A stretch of DNA of 19,661 bases from CAZAIO01 sp964485235 (GTDB lineage Bacteria; Chloroflexota; Dehalococcoidia; GIF9; UBA5629). The notes under the pieces were generated by a model that was not told where the DNA came from, ran no database searches, and saw only the letters and a list, made by a program, of their open reading frames with translations. The DNA lies in assembly GCA_964485235.1 (NCBI GenBank), contig CAZAIO010000047.1, positions 1 through 19,661 of the forward strand, in the 5' to 3' direction. This document shows positions 1 through 6,728 of this stretch, piece by piece (the stretch's first letter is position 1; each line of letters begins with the position of its first letter). The position numbers and the translations under genes were made by a program.

Positions 1-2
1 TA

Positions 3-152
3 TCGTACATAACGGCATCGTTACTTAAAAAAAGCCTGCGCATTATATTTAACATCCCGGTAACTGTATTTTCAACGTTTCGTATTGCCGGAGAAAAAGC
101 TTCTCAAGAAGCTGTTAGTGTAGCCGCTCCTGCAATGGCCAAACCGGAATAA
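3..152 (+). CDS. Possible C-terminal end of a gene entering from the left edge
   Basis: One plus-strand frame is open from the window edge to a TAA at 150-152, giving 49 residues and no start codon that I would trust. The deduced tail has a hydrophobic/basic part (SLLKKSLRIIFNIPVTVF) followed by an Ala/Ser/Glu-rich end (GEKASQEAVSVAAPAMAKPE). I do not recognise a family. It would converge on the alanine-rich gene that ends at 217. An open frame of 50 codons can occur by chance, and the minus strand also has a short open frame here (about 55 down to 1), so support is weak. Confidence 0.25.
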   Translation, partial: SYITASLLKKSLRIIFNIPVTVFSTFRIAGEKASQEAVSVAAPAMAKPE

Positions 153-216
153 AAAGTTGGCAATGCTACGCAACTCGCCGAATCATAAGAAAAGCTTTTT
201 ACAATCCCCATATATA

Positions 217-2364
217 CTACGGCACGATATTGGTCAAACCAAAGCTAATGAATACAGCAGCAGCAATTGAACCCAGGATTGTAACCAGAATGATTCCCAG
301 GAACTCTCTGGAACGAAGTACTTGTTTTATTGTTTTTTCCGGTAAGGCTGCTTCCGCCATTGCTAAAGCTTCGGCAGCTTTTCTGTCTGCTTGTTCCATA
401 GCGAGATCAGCTGCTTTTTTAAACTTGATTGCCTCGTCTTTTGCTCTCTTTATCATAAGTAATAATGCTCCAACTGCCGAGCCCATAGCCTCATCTGCTG
501 CTGTTTGAGCCAGTTCGGCTTTAACTCTGGTCTCATTGGCTGTCTGAAAACCCTTATCTGCTGCCTCTTTCGCTTCTGTCGCCGCGTCCTCAACTTTATC
601 GGCAAGTGCTCCTGAAACTCTGGCAGCTGCTTCAAACGCTTCATCTGCCGCCAAAACTGTAATATCCGTCTTCCTATTTATCTCATCAGCAATCCTGTAG
701 GCAGCTGCTGCTGCTGTTTGAGCTTCCCGTCCCGACCTGTCTGCCTTTTCGGCAGTCTCTGTGGTCATGTTAGCTGCCAATTCAGAGCAAGCCTCCTTTG
801 CCGTTCTGGCACTCTCTTCAGCCTGCTTACCTGCAAGATTTGCTTCTTCAATGACTTTCTCGAGCATTTCTATAGCCGCCCTGGCAGACCCTTCTGCTTT
901 GATAGCTGCATCTTCTGCAGCCTGCTGTGCTTCAATCATTGCTTCTCTTGCTTTTAAATCTGCTTCTTCAGCTTTAGTTATAGCTTCTTCGGCTGCATAT
1001 TTTGCAGCCCTTGCCATCTCCTCTGCTTTAAGCGCAGCTTCTTCTGCTGCAAATGAGGCGGCGGCGGCAGCTTCTCTTGCTGCCTCGCTGGCCTCTTCTG
1101 CACGCTTAGCCGCCTCACGCGCAACCTGCATCGCCTTTTCAGCAGCTGCTTTTGCTTCCTTTAATGCTTCTTCTGCTGCTTGTTTAGCAGCTCTCGCCAT
1201 CTCCTCTGCTTTAAGTGCAGCTTCTTCTGCCGCTAAGGAAGCAGCGACGGAGGCTTCCCTTGCTGCCTCACTGGCCTCTTCTGCACGCTTAGCCGCTTCC
1301 TGTGAAACCTGCATTGCCTTTTCCGCAACTTCTTTTGCTCCCTTTAATGCTTCTTCCGCTGCTTTCATTGCAGCTTCAGCAGCCTCTTCGGCTCGTCTTG
1401 CTGCTTCCTGTGATAATTGCATTGCCTTTTCTGCAGCTTCTTCTGCCGCTAAAGAAGCGGCGGCGGAGGCTTCTCTCGCTGCCTTACCGGCCTCTTCTGC
1501 ACGCTTGGCCGCTTCTTGTGAAACCTGCATTGCCTTTTCCGCTGCTTTTCTTGCAGCTTCACTGGCCTCTTCAGCTCGTCTTGCGGCTTCCTGTGACAAC
1601 TGCATAGCCTGTTCAGCGGTTTCCTTAGCCTCTTTTAATGCCNNNNNNNNNNNNNNNNNNNNNNNNNNNNNNNNNNNNNNNNNNNNNNNNNNNNNNNNNN
1701 NNNNNNNNNNNNNNNNNNNNNNNNNNNNNNNNNNNNNNNNNNATGCCTCTTCCGCTGCTTTTCTTGCAGCTTCACTGGCCTCTTCTGCACGCTTAGCCGC
1801 TTCTTGTGAGACCTGCATTGCCTGCTCAGCGGTTTCCTTAGCCTCTTTTAATACCTCTTCCGCTGCTTTCAATGCAGCTGCAGCAGCCTCTTCAGCCTGT
1901 CTTGCTGCCTCTTGTGACAACTGTATAGCCTGTTCAGCGGTTTCCTTAGCCTCTTTTGATGCCGCATTTGCCATTCTTGTGGCTTCAAATGCTGTCTTTT
2001 CAAACGCTTTAGCTGCTTCTGCAACTTTCGCAGCAGCTTCCTCAGCAGCTTTCTGAGCTGCCCTGGCAGTCTCTTCGGCTTTTGCAGCCGCCTCAGCGGC
2101 TGCTTGAGTAGCATCTTCAGCGGCTTTCTCACCAGCTTTACGTGCTTCTTCAGCCCTATCAGCTGCTTCTATTGATGCACTGGTAGCTTCACTAGCGGCT
2201 GTTTTTGCTAATCTTGCCGCTTCCTGCGCCTGAGCGGCTGCCGAAGCGGCTGCCTTTATATTGGCATCCATTTCATTAAGTATTTGAGGAAGAGGTTTTG
2301 TCAATATTTCTGAGGATTCATCAGAAGTATTCATGTTTGAGTACCTCTCATTCTCTTTAACCAT
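217..2364 (-). CDS. Alanine-rich amphipathic-helix repeat protein with C-terminal membrane anchor
   Basis: About 715 residues as assembled, of which about 34 are unknown because of the N run. After a short polar N-terminus (residues 1-35) the protein is almost entirely Ala, Glu, Lys, Arg and Gln with no Pro or Gly breaks for hundreds of residues, so it should form a very long alpha helix or coiled coil. Repeats of 36 residues (core LKEAKETAEQAMQ then SQEAAKRAEEASEAARKAAEEA) dominate the middle, and two 61-residue super-repeats follow. The last 30 residues contain one clear hydrophobic segment (FLGIILVTILGSIAAAVFISFGL), so the helix is probably tethered to the membrane by its C-terminus. No signal peptide is seen, so the bulk is likely cytoplasmic (inference). 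The start is uncertain: the codon at 2364 follows a purine-rich GGGGGG stretch, while Met11 (2332-2334) follows a better GAGAGG. No function is recognised; a structural or LEA/apolipoprotein-like role is only an analogy. Confidence 0.8.
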   Translation of the reverse strand: MVKENERYSNMNTSDESSEILTKPLPQILNEMDANIKAAASAAAQAQEAARLAKTAASEATSASIEAADRAEEARKAGEKAAEDATQAAAEAAAKAEETARAAQKAAEEAAAKVAEAAKAFEKTAFEATRMANAASKEAKETAEQAIQLSQEAARQAEEAAAAALKAAEEVLKEAKETAEQAMQVSQEAAKRAEEASEAARKAAEEAXXXXXXXXXXXXXXXXXXXXXXXXXXXXXXXXXXALKEAKETAEQAMQLSQEAARRAEEASEAARKAAEKAMQVSQEAAKRAEEAGKAAREASAAASLAAEEAAEKAMQLSQEAARRAEEAAEAAMKAAEEALKGAKEVAEKAMQVSQEAAKRAEEASEAAREASVAASLAAEEAALKAEEMARAAKQAAEEALKEAKAAAEKAMQVAREAAKRAEEASEAAREAAAAASFAAEEAALKAEEMARAAKYAAEEAITKAEEADLKAREAMIEAQQAAEDAAIKAEGSARAAIEMLEKVIEEANLAGKQAEESARTAKEACSELAANMTTETAEKADRSGREAQTAAAAAYRIADEINRKTDITVLAADEAFEAAARVSGALADKVEDAATEAKEAADKGFQTANETRVKAELAQTAADEAMGSAVGALLLMIKRAKDEAIKFKKAADLAMEQADRKAAEALAMAEAALPEKTIKQVLRSREFLGIILVTILGSIAAAVFISFGLTNIVP
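982..1959 (-). repeat. Tandem coding repeats, 108-bp and 183-bp units
   Basis: Inside the alanine-rich gene. Two complete 36-codon units occupy 1959-1852 and 1851-1744, exactly 108 bp each, and a third begins at 1641 beyond the gap. Toward the C-terminus the units become mixed with shorter variants. Two 61-codon (183-bp) copies then end near 1165 and 982. DNA identity between units is high, so recent duplication or gene conversion is likely, and this explains the assembly failure at 1643-1742. Confidence 0.8.
1643..1742. other. Assembly gap of exactly 100 N within the repeats
   Basis: A round 100-base run of N is a conventional placeholder for a gap of unknown size. The left flank ends in ATGCC (1638-1642) and the right flank begins with ATGCC (1743-1747). 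Merging them restores the usual unit junction (KAAEEA then LKEAKE) in frame, a shift of 105 bases or 35 codons. The true missing sequence is therefore probably zero or a whole number of repeat units. Confidence 0.95.
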
Positions 2365-2541
2365 CTTTAGTTCCCCCCTTCAAATATTTCCAGGCCCCAA
2401 ATAGTGTAATTTCCATGGCTAATAATGAAGAAGCACACACTTAACAAATAACTGAAACGAACACTTATGCTTGCTTTACATTGAGAAAATCTCTGTGGGG
2501 CCAATCAAAGTGATTTTAATAGATTTATAAATACAGTCTAT

Positions 2542-2919
2542 CTATATACTTTTTCCCACAACACCCATTGATAACAATTCTTCCTTAGCAGACCGAATAA
2601 CGCTGTCTACTTTCTCTGCTATAAACTCCTCCAATTGTCTCCTTAAGTGCGCCCTGGCATTCGGTGAGGACCTTATCGCTGCTTTAGCTCTTTGCCATTC
2701 ATCGTTAATAATTTCAACTGTTTTTTTTCGATCTAGTGGACGTGCTTCCCCTCCCAATAATTCCTCTCTGGCAAAAACTCTACTAATAACCGCATACTTC
2801 AAACGGTCAAAAGATAATAACTCCTCATCCGCATATTCCTGTGGCGACCATTTCTCAGTTGCTATACGCCCACCCGCATTCCTTGTATGTTGATAAAATA
2901 ATATATATGATGTAGTCAT
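2542..2919 (-). CDS. Hypothetical protein, 125 residues
   Basis: The predicted protein is soluble, charged and mostly helical in its second half (RKKTVEIINDEWQRAKAAIRSSPNARAHLRRQLEEFIAEKVDSVIRSAKEELLSMG). It has no signal peptide or membrane segment. I recognise no domain. No Shine-Dalgarno sequence precedes the ATG at 2919, and a consensus-like promoter overlaps that start, so the N-terminal part may not be translated. The next in-frame candidate is a TTG at residue 40 (2800-2802), also without a well-placed ribosome site. It lies directly beside the IS3 transposase remnant and on the same strand as the alanine-rich gene, 177 bp upstream of it. Confidence 0.5.
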   Translation of the reverse strand: MTTSYILFYQHTRNAGGRIATEKWSPQEYADEELLSFDRLKYAVISRVFAREELLGGEARPLDRKKTVEIINDEWQRAKAAIRSSPNARAHLRRQLEEFIAEKVDSVIRSAKEELLSMGVVGKSI

Positions 2920-2926
2920 CTGTCAA
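2898..2926 (-). promoter_or_regulatory. Sigma70-type promoter overlapping the start of the 2542-2919 gene
   Basis: On the minus strand TTGACA (2926-2921) is separated by 17 bases from TATTAT (2903-2898). This is a near-consensus spacing and sequence. It would start transcription near 2890, inside the predicted coding sequence, which conflicts with the ATG at 2919. Either the start is wrong or the match is fortuitous in this AT-rich patch. Confidence 0.35.
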
Positions 2927-3000
2927 TATCAGTTCATTGAAAGACCTGTTCTCAAAAGGCTTCTGAAGCCCAGGGCCAAACATCCGGCAATCATTTATAC

Positions 3001-3249
3001 CAGAAGAATCCATGGGCTAAAAGAAAGAAAAGCCTGTTTGCTGAAAGTTTCAGCGGAAGACTACCTGATCAGTGTTTGAATACCAACTGGTTTATCAATC
3101 TGAAACATGTCCGTGAAATGATTGAAGTGTGGCGCAAAGACAATAACGAAACCAGAATACATGGTCCATTGAAAGGAAGTACTCCAAAGGAGTATGCTGA
3201 TATAATAGTCAGATTCCGGGCACAGTCAATACCAAATATGGGGGAGTGA
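3001..3249 (+). pseudogene. Remnant of an IS3-family transposase (OrfB C-terminus)
   Basis: The frame ending at TGA 3247-3249 reads AESFSGRLPDQCLN, then NWFINL, then WRKDNNETRIHGPLKGSTPKEYA. This matches in order the C-terminal block of IS3-family DDE transposases, whose usual form is ESFNGRLRDECLN, then W, then YNEHRPHSSLG, then TPxEFA. The codon for the last catalytic Glu is at 3043-3045. The rest of the rve domain, OrfA, a start codon and terminal inverted repeats are absent, so the copy is dead. The upstream frame (before about 3030) no longer resembles a transposase. It marks past IS activity in this accessory region. Confidence 0.8.
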
Positions 3250-3316
3250 TAAAACACCAAACCCTTATAATGAAATAGCAATGGCTTTTATTATACGAGT
3301 GTCCTTACCTCAACTC

Positions 3317-3345
3317 TTGTATACGGTATAAACAAGCATTATAAT
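3317..3345 (+). promoter_or_regulatory. Promoter for the phosphotriesterase-family gene
   Basis: TTGTAT (3317-3322), a 17-base spacer, then TATAAT (3340-3345). Transcription would begin near 3352, leaving about 105 bases of leader before the ATG at 3457. The -35 lies in an imperfect inverted repeat with CTTGT/ACAAG arms (3316-3336), a possible operator. A second TATAAT-like run lies at about 3373-3380. The rest of 3250-3456 holds nothing else I can identify. Confidence 0.45.
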
Positions 3346-3456
3346 TTTCATCAGTTCTTTTCGTTAATATCCTTATAATATTTTATATATTGCTAAATCA
3401 GTAGTTCGGATATTAAATAAAAATAATCGCCCGGTTAGATATACAGGAGTAATAAG

Positions 3457-4383
3457 ATGAGCAAGGTAAATACAGTTTCAGGTACGATTAGCTCATCTGA
3501 TCTGGGCCGTACCCGCATTCATGAGCACCTTTTATGGATATGGCCTGGAACAGAGTACGATCCGCTTATAAAGTTCAATGAAGAAAATACGATTAATGCG
3601 GTGACCAAAACGGTTCTTGCTATAAAAAAGAGGGGGATCTCCACTATAGTGGATGCTACACCGATGAATCTTTCCCGCCGTACCGAGTTTTTGAAAAAAG
3701 TAGCCGATGCTACAGGCATGAACATCATTGCCGCCACCGGATTCAGCGATGGAAAACATCTTCCGTTCTACTTCGCTAAAATGGGCGTCGAACGTCTGGC
3801 CGATATTATGGAACATGAGATTACAAAAGGCATTAGCGGAACCGGTGTCAAGGCCGGAGTCATAAAAGTTGGTACCGGTGATACAGTTGTAGAGTCCGAA
3901 GAGAAAATACTTCGGGCAGCAGCTCGGGTAAGTAAAAGTACCGGAGTGCCTATCATTTCCCATACTGACCATGGCATTCTTGGTGATATGCAGATAGAAA
4001 TATTGGAAAGCGAAGGTGTTGATTTATCTCATGTCGTTATCGGCCATACCTGTTCCAGCAGCAATATTGAGTACTACCTCAACATCATAGAACGCGGAGC
4101 CTATGCCGGTTTTGATCGCATAGGATGGACTGATTATCAACGCAATGAAATCAGGCTTATGGCCATTGCGGGTCTTATATGTGGCGGTTACGCTCACAGG
4201 ATAGTTCTGAGTCAGGATTCGCTTATGGCTGTTATAGAAACACCACATATTCCGGCACCTCAAGGAGAAAACAGGTGGACATACCTTGAAGATGAATTTA
4301 TACCGCGATTGCTTCAAGCCGGTATAACAAGTGAGATTATAGAGCAAATACTCGTTAATAATCCCAGATGTATCTTCGAATAA
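3457..4383 (+). CDS. Phosphotriesterase-family metal-dependent hydrolase (lactonase-like)
   Basis: 308 residues, the usual size for phosphotriesterase-like lactonases in the amidohydrolase superfamily. All binuclear-metal ligands are visible: H22 and H24 in RIHEHL, the carbamylated lysine K137 in GVIKVGT, H169 in ISHTDHG, H197 in VIGHTC and D254 in LSQDS. The protein is a soluble TIM barrel with no signal peptide, so it acts in the cytoplasm. Family members hydrolyse lactones, phosphotriesters or related esters; the substrate here cannot be told from sequence. AGGAG lies 7 bases before the ATG. The gene is monocistronic: decayed transposase DNA lies upstream and an antisense terminator downstream. 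The intact ligand set argues that it is a working enzyme despite decayed surroundings. Confidence 0.9.
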   Translation: MSKVNTVSGTISSSDLGRTRIHEHLLWIWPGTEYDPLIKFNEENTINAVTKTVLAIKKRGISTIVDATPMNLSRRTEFLKKVADATGMNIIAATGFSDGKHLPFYFAKMGVERLADIMEHEITKGISGTGVKAGVIKVGTGDTVVESEEKILRAAARVSKSTGVPIISHTDHGILGDMQIEILESEGVDLSHVVIGHTCSSSNIEYYLNIIERGAYAGFDRIGWTDYQRNEIRLMAIAGLICGGYAHRIVLSQDSLMAVIETPHIPAPQGENRWTYLEDEFIPRLLQAGITSEIIEQILVNNPRCIFE

Positions 4384-4524
4384 TAACCGGCACCAGATTA
4401 CACTTCCATTCAAGAAGCTTAAATTCCAGGCTTTTATTTAAGAAAAAAAACTGATCCCGAATCTTTTTCAGTGTATGGATATGTGAGTTATCCCCATACG
4501 CATATTAACAACCACGATAAATAC

Positions 4525-4556
4525 AAAAAAGCTGCAAGTTTTATCGACCGCAGCTT
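4525..4556 (-). terminator. Intrinsic terminator just past the ssrA 3'-end remnant
   Basis: Reading the minus strand: AAGCTGC (4556-4550), a 14-base loop, GCAGCTT (4535-4529), continuing into a run of six T (4530-4525). The 7-bp perfect stem plus T run is a standard rho-independent signal. It begins 10 bases beyond the degenerate tmRNA 3' end on the same strand, where an ssrA terminator would be expected. Confidence 0.65.
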
Positions 4557-4566
4557 CTAATTGTCC

Positions 4567-4591
4567 GGCGGAGGCGGGGGAAAATTGAACT
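4567..4591 (-). other. Degenerate second copy of the tmRNA 3' end; candidate att site
   Basis: Aligned at a constant offset of 3567 bases, 4567-4591 matches the T-arm/acceptor end of the intact ssrA (8134-8158) at 21 of 25 positions. This includes a 12-base identical block GGAGGCGGGGGA. The minus-strand reading TTCAATTTTCCCCCGCCTCC also resembles the general tmRNA 3' consensus. The rest of ssrA is not visible next to it. The 3' end of ssrA is a well-known integration target, so this is best read as the far attachment site of an element. Confidence 0.55.
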
Positions 4592-4732
4592 TCTTCTGAA
4601 ACAATCTTAGATTAAAAGTCCACCGGAGGAGACTTGACGTGGAAGCTTAGTGCCATGAGTGGGAGTTGAAGTTGCATCGAGAAAGAATAAATTTTCACAT
4701 ACAGGAAAAGTCTGGAGAATAAAAACTGGTTA

Positions 4733-4927
4733 CTATCTCTTTCTTTGCTTGAATATCAAGACAAACCAGAGACTGATAACCAATACTATAATAGTTACGA
4801 TAGTTATTCCTACGGCAAAAGAGATCGTCAGGTTTTCCGGATTTTTCAATAAGAAATAAAATACAACGGAATTCATTATAGAAATGATAAGAATAACTCT
4901 CATTACAAGTTCTGTGAATGGTTTCAC
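4733..4927 (-). CDS. Small two-helix membrane protein, unknown
   Basis: 64 residues from a GTG start at 4927. Two hydrophobic segments (about residues 9-28 and 34-59) end in the basic tail FKQRKR, so both termini probably face the cytoplasm. The Shine-Dalgarno support is weak (AAGAG 7 bases before GTG), and an ATG at residue 9 is an alternative start. I recognise no family. It is followed on the same strand by nothing for about 140 bases up to the tmRNA-end remnant. Confidence 0.45.
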   Translation of the reverse strand: MKPFTELVMRVILIISIMNSVVFYFLLKNPENLTISFAVGITIVTIIVLVISLWFVLIFKQRKR

Positions 4928-5004
4928 TATTAAACTCTTATTTTAAAATAATAAAAATGTTCCTCTGAACTACGATCACCACTATTCAGCCAGGGGAAGA
5001 GTTT

Positions 5005-5250
5005 TTATTTCTTAAATAGCAGGTCACCCAATGGCGTTCGAAACTTCCACCGCCTTTTGAGCTTCTTTGAAGCCACGATTCCTATACTGAAATACAGAGC
5101 AACCGCGCTTATTAAAACTCCTGCATTTGTCACAACTCTTACAAGGGTTGAGGCTCCAAGAAGGTGCGATTGCAAGGAATCGGCTATCACGTCTACTACT
5201 ATGATGATAGCTATCATAATTATCTCAATGCTGTATCTCTTCAACATCAT
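5005..5250 (-). CDS. Small two-helix membrane protein, unknown
   Basis: 81 residues, start ATG at 5250 (a second ATG follows immediately). Two membrane segments (about residues 8-24 and 41-61) are followed by a basic tail, KKLKRRWKFRTPLGDLLFKK, expected in the cytoplasm. No clear ribosome site is seen. A TATAAT on the minus strand (5271-5266) lies about 15 bases ahead of the start, so the transcript may have a very short leader. It precedes the 4733-4927 gene on the same strand by 77 bases, and the two may be co-transcribed. No family is recognised. Confidence 0.5.
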   Translation of the reverse strand: MMLKRYSIEIIMIAIIIVVDVIADSLQSHLLGASTLVRVVTNAGVLISAVALYFSIGIVASKKLKRRWKFRTPLGDLLFKK

Positions 5251-5410
5251 AATCTAAACTATTCTATTATATTTATTTTAACATAATAAAATCGGGCTAA
5301 TGTATTTATGATACATTGCGAATGAGCTTATAGAAGAAACCCTGTCCAAATTACAATGTTGGCACGGCATTAATATATCAAGTATATAAATACGGATCAA
5401 TATTTTTCTA

Positions 5411-6487
5411 TCAATCACGGCCTGGCTGGTCTTGGGGCAGCGGAGTGAAGCCGTGGCCACCGGCTGAGCTTGTTCCCAGATTGGCACCAATGTCGTGACC
5501 CTTGAGGAAATCTGCTGGAGCCCGATCGCCAACTAGAGGAAAACTGGCGAACCAATCGTCTATTTCTTTCATTTCCTCTGCGCTTAACCGGACATTGAGA
5601 GCGCCCAGATTATCTTCGAGATGTTCGATATTAGTGGTACCGGGTATGGGAACAATCCAGGGTTTTATAGCTAACAACCAGGCCAGAGCAACCTGTCCTG
5701 ACGTTGCACCCTTCCGGCCGGCGATTCGTTGAAGCAAGTCCTGAAGCGGTTGGTTCTTCTGAAGCGCTTCCGGAGTAAAACGCGGGTATCCTGCGCTTAC
5801 CCGCATATCATAGACCGGATCAAAGTGGGTACCAGGGCTAATCTTGCCGGTCAAATAACCTCTACCTAATGGGCTCAATGACACGAACCCGATCCCGAGC
5901 TCTTCACAGGTCGGTAGAACTTCATGTTCAGGATCGCGTGTCCAGACCGAATACTCGTTCTGTACTGCGGTCACCGGCTGTACCGCATGAGCACGGCGAA
6001 TGGTGGCACCTCCCGCCTCGGAAAGTCCGAAGTAGCGAACCTTGCCGGCTGTGATCAAGTCCTTTACTGCTCCGGCAACATCCTCGATCGGCACTTCAGG
6101 ATCAACACGATGTTGATAGAAAAGGTCGATCCTGTCAGTCCTGAGACGCTTGAGACAATCCTCAGCGACACGCTTGACATATTCAGGCTTACTGTTCAGT
6201 CCGTAAGTCTGTTTCGTTACGGGATCAATTTCATGTCCGAACTTTGTTGCGATAACCACTCGATCACGAACCGGTTCCAGCGCCTCACCGACCATTTCTT
6301 CACTGAGGAAGGGCCCGTAGATCACAGCAGTATCGAAGAAGGTGACACCACGCTCATAGGCTGTTCGAATTACCTTGACCGCATGATGTCGTTCCGCTGG
6401 CGGACCATAGGCCCAGGCTAAGCCCATACAGCCAAACCCGAGTGCTGATACTTCCAATCCGGTCTTTCCCAATATGCGTTTTTTCAT
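5411..6487 (-). CDS. Aldo/keto reductase (AKR superfamily)
   Basis: 358 residues when started at the ATG at 6487, which follows AAAGGAG by 10 bases and gives the typical N-terminus MKKRILGKTGLEVSALGFGCMG. The frame is open 33 codons further upstream, but that part is not AKR-like. The catalytic tetrad is visible: D52 and Y57 in FFDTAVIYG, K82 in ATKFG and H126 in LFYQHR. The NADPH-binding C-terminal region is recognisable (SPLGRGYLTGK, IPIPGTTNIEHLEDNLGAL). Members reduce aldehydes and ketones with NADPH in the cytosol; the substrate is unknown. The tail after about residue 330 (FLKGHDIGANLG to the end) is longer than in many relatives. It is divergent from an AraC regulator of the YqhC type, which suggests control by that regulator and a role in aldehyde detoxification, by analogy with yqhC and yqhD-dkgA of E. 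coli. Confidence 0.93.
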   Translation of the reverse strand: MKKRILGKTGLEVSALGFGCMGLAWAYGPPAERHHAVKVIRTAYERGVTFFDTAVIYGPFLSEEMVGEALEPVRDRVVIATKFGHEIDPVTKQTYGLNSKPEYVKRVAEDCLKRLRTDRIDLFYQHRVDPEVPIEDVAGAVKDLITAGKVRYFGLSEAGGATIRRAHAVQPVTAVQNEYSVWTRDPEHEVLPTCEELGIGFVSLSPLGRGYLTGKISPGTHFDPVYDMRVSAGYPRFTPEALQKNQPLQDLLQRIAGRKGATSGQVALAWLLAIKPWIVPIPGTTNIEHLEDNLGALNVRLSAEEMKEIDDWFASFPLVGDRAPADFLKGHDIGANLGTSSAGGHGFTPLPQDQPGRD

Positions 6488-6685
6488 CGTTAAATTACTC
6501 CTTTCAATGTTAATCGTATCCATGGCAGTTGATATCACCAGAAGTTCATTAAGTATCCTCCCGGTTCGATTTGCATATTGCTTCAATATCCATTGTAGTA
6601 TCTGGCAAATTGGTTTGAAATACCTGATTCTGTATATTTATTGCCTGATACTGCCGATATACATAAAAACGACTGTTTTGTATGG

Positions 6686-6698
6686 TACAATTATTGTA
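6686..6698. promoter_or_regulatory. 13-bp perfect palindrome between reductase and regulator genes
   Basis: TACAAT-T-ATTGTA lies in the 241-base divergent intergenic region, 31 bases before the regulator's TTG. It could be a regulator binding site. Each half also resembles a -10 element, so it may mark overlapping promoters. No further operator copy was seen in 6488-6728. Confidence 0.3.
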
Positions 6699-6728
6699 TA
6701 AAGATGGCATATTAGATAAAAAGGACTT

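Noticed and set aside
982..1959. CRISPR-like spacing of repeats
   Set aside because: The repeats are contiguous coding units without spacers, in frame and varying in length; no cas genes are present.
761..2056. Long open frame on the plus strand, Ala/Ser-rich, 431 codons, and other frames at 1302-1607 and 1869-2132
   Set aside because: These are mirror frames of the repetitive GC-biased codons of the minus-strand alanine-rich gene. The minus-strand product has a membrane anchor and consistent helical repeats; the others do not.
2942..3082. Alternative plus-strand frame (LKRLLKPRAKHPAIIYTRRIHG) ahead of the transposase tail
   Set aside because: It looks protein-like but matches no part of IS3 OrfB that I can name and stops inside the recognised frame; it may be chance or decayed DNA.
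3069..3281. Minus-strand open frame of 70 codons
   Set aside because: It overlaps the IS3 transposase remnant on the opposite strand and does not resemble a protein family.
4659..4859. Plus-strand open frame opposite the small membrane protein at 4733-4927
   Set aside because: The minus-strand frame encodes two clean membrane helices; the plus-strand product has no recognisable features.
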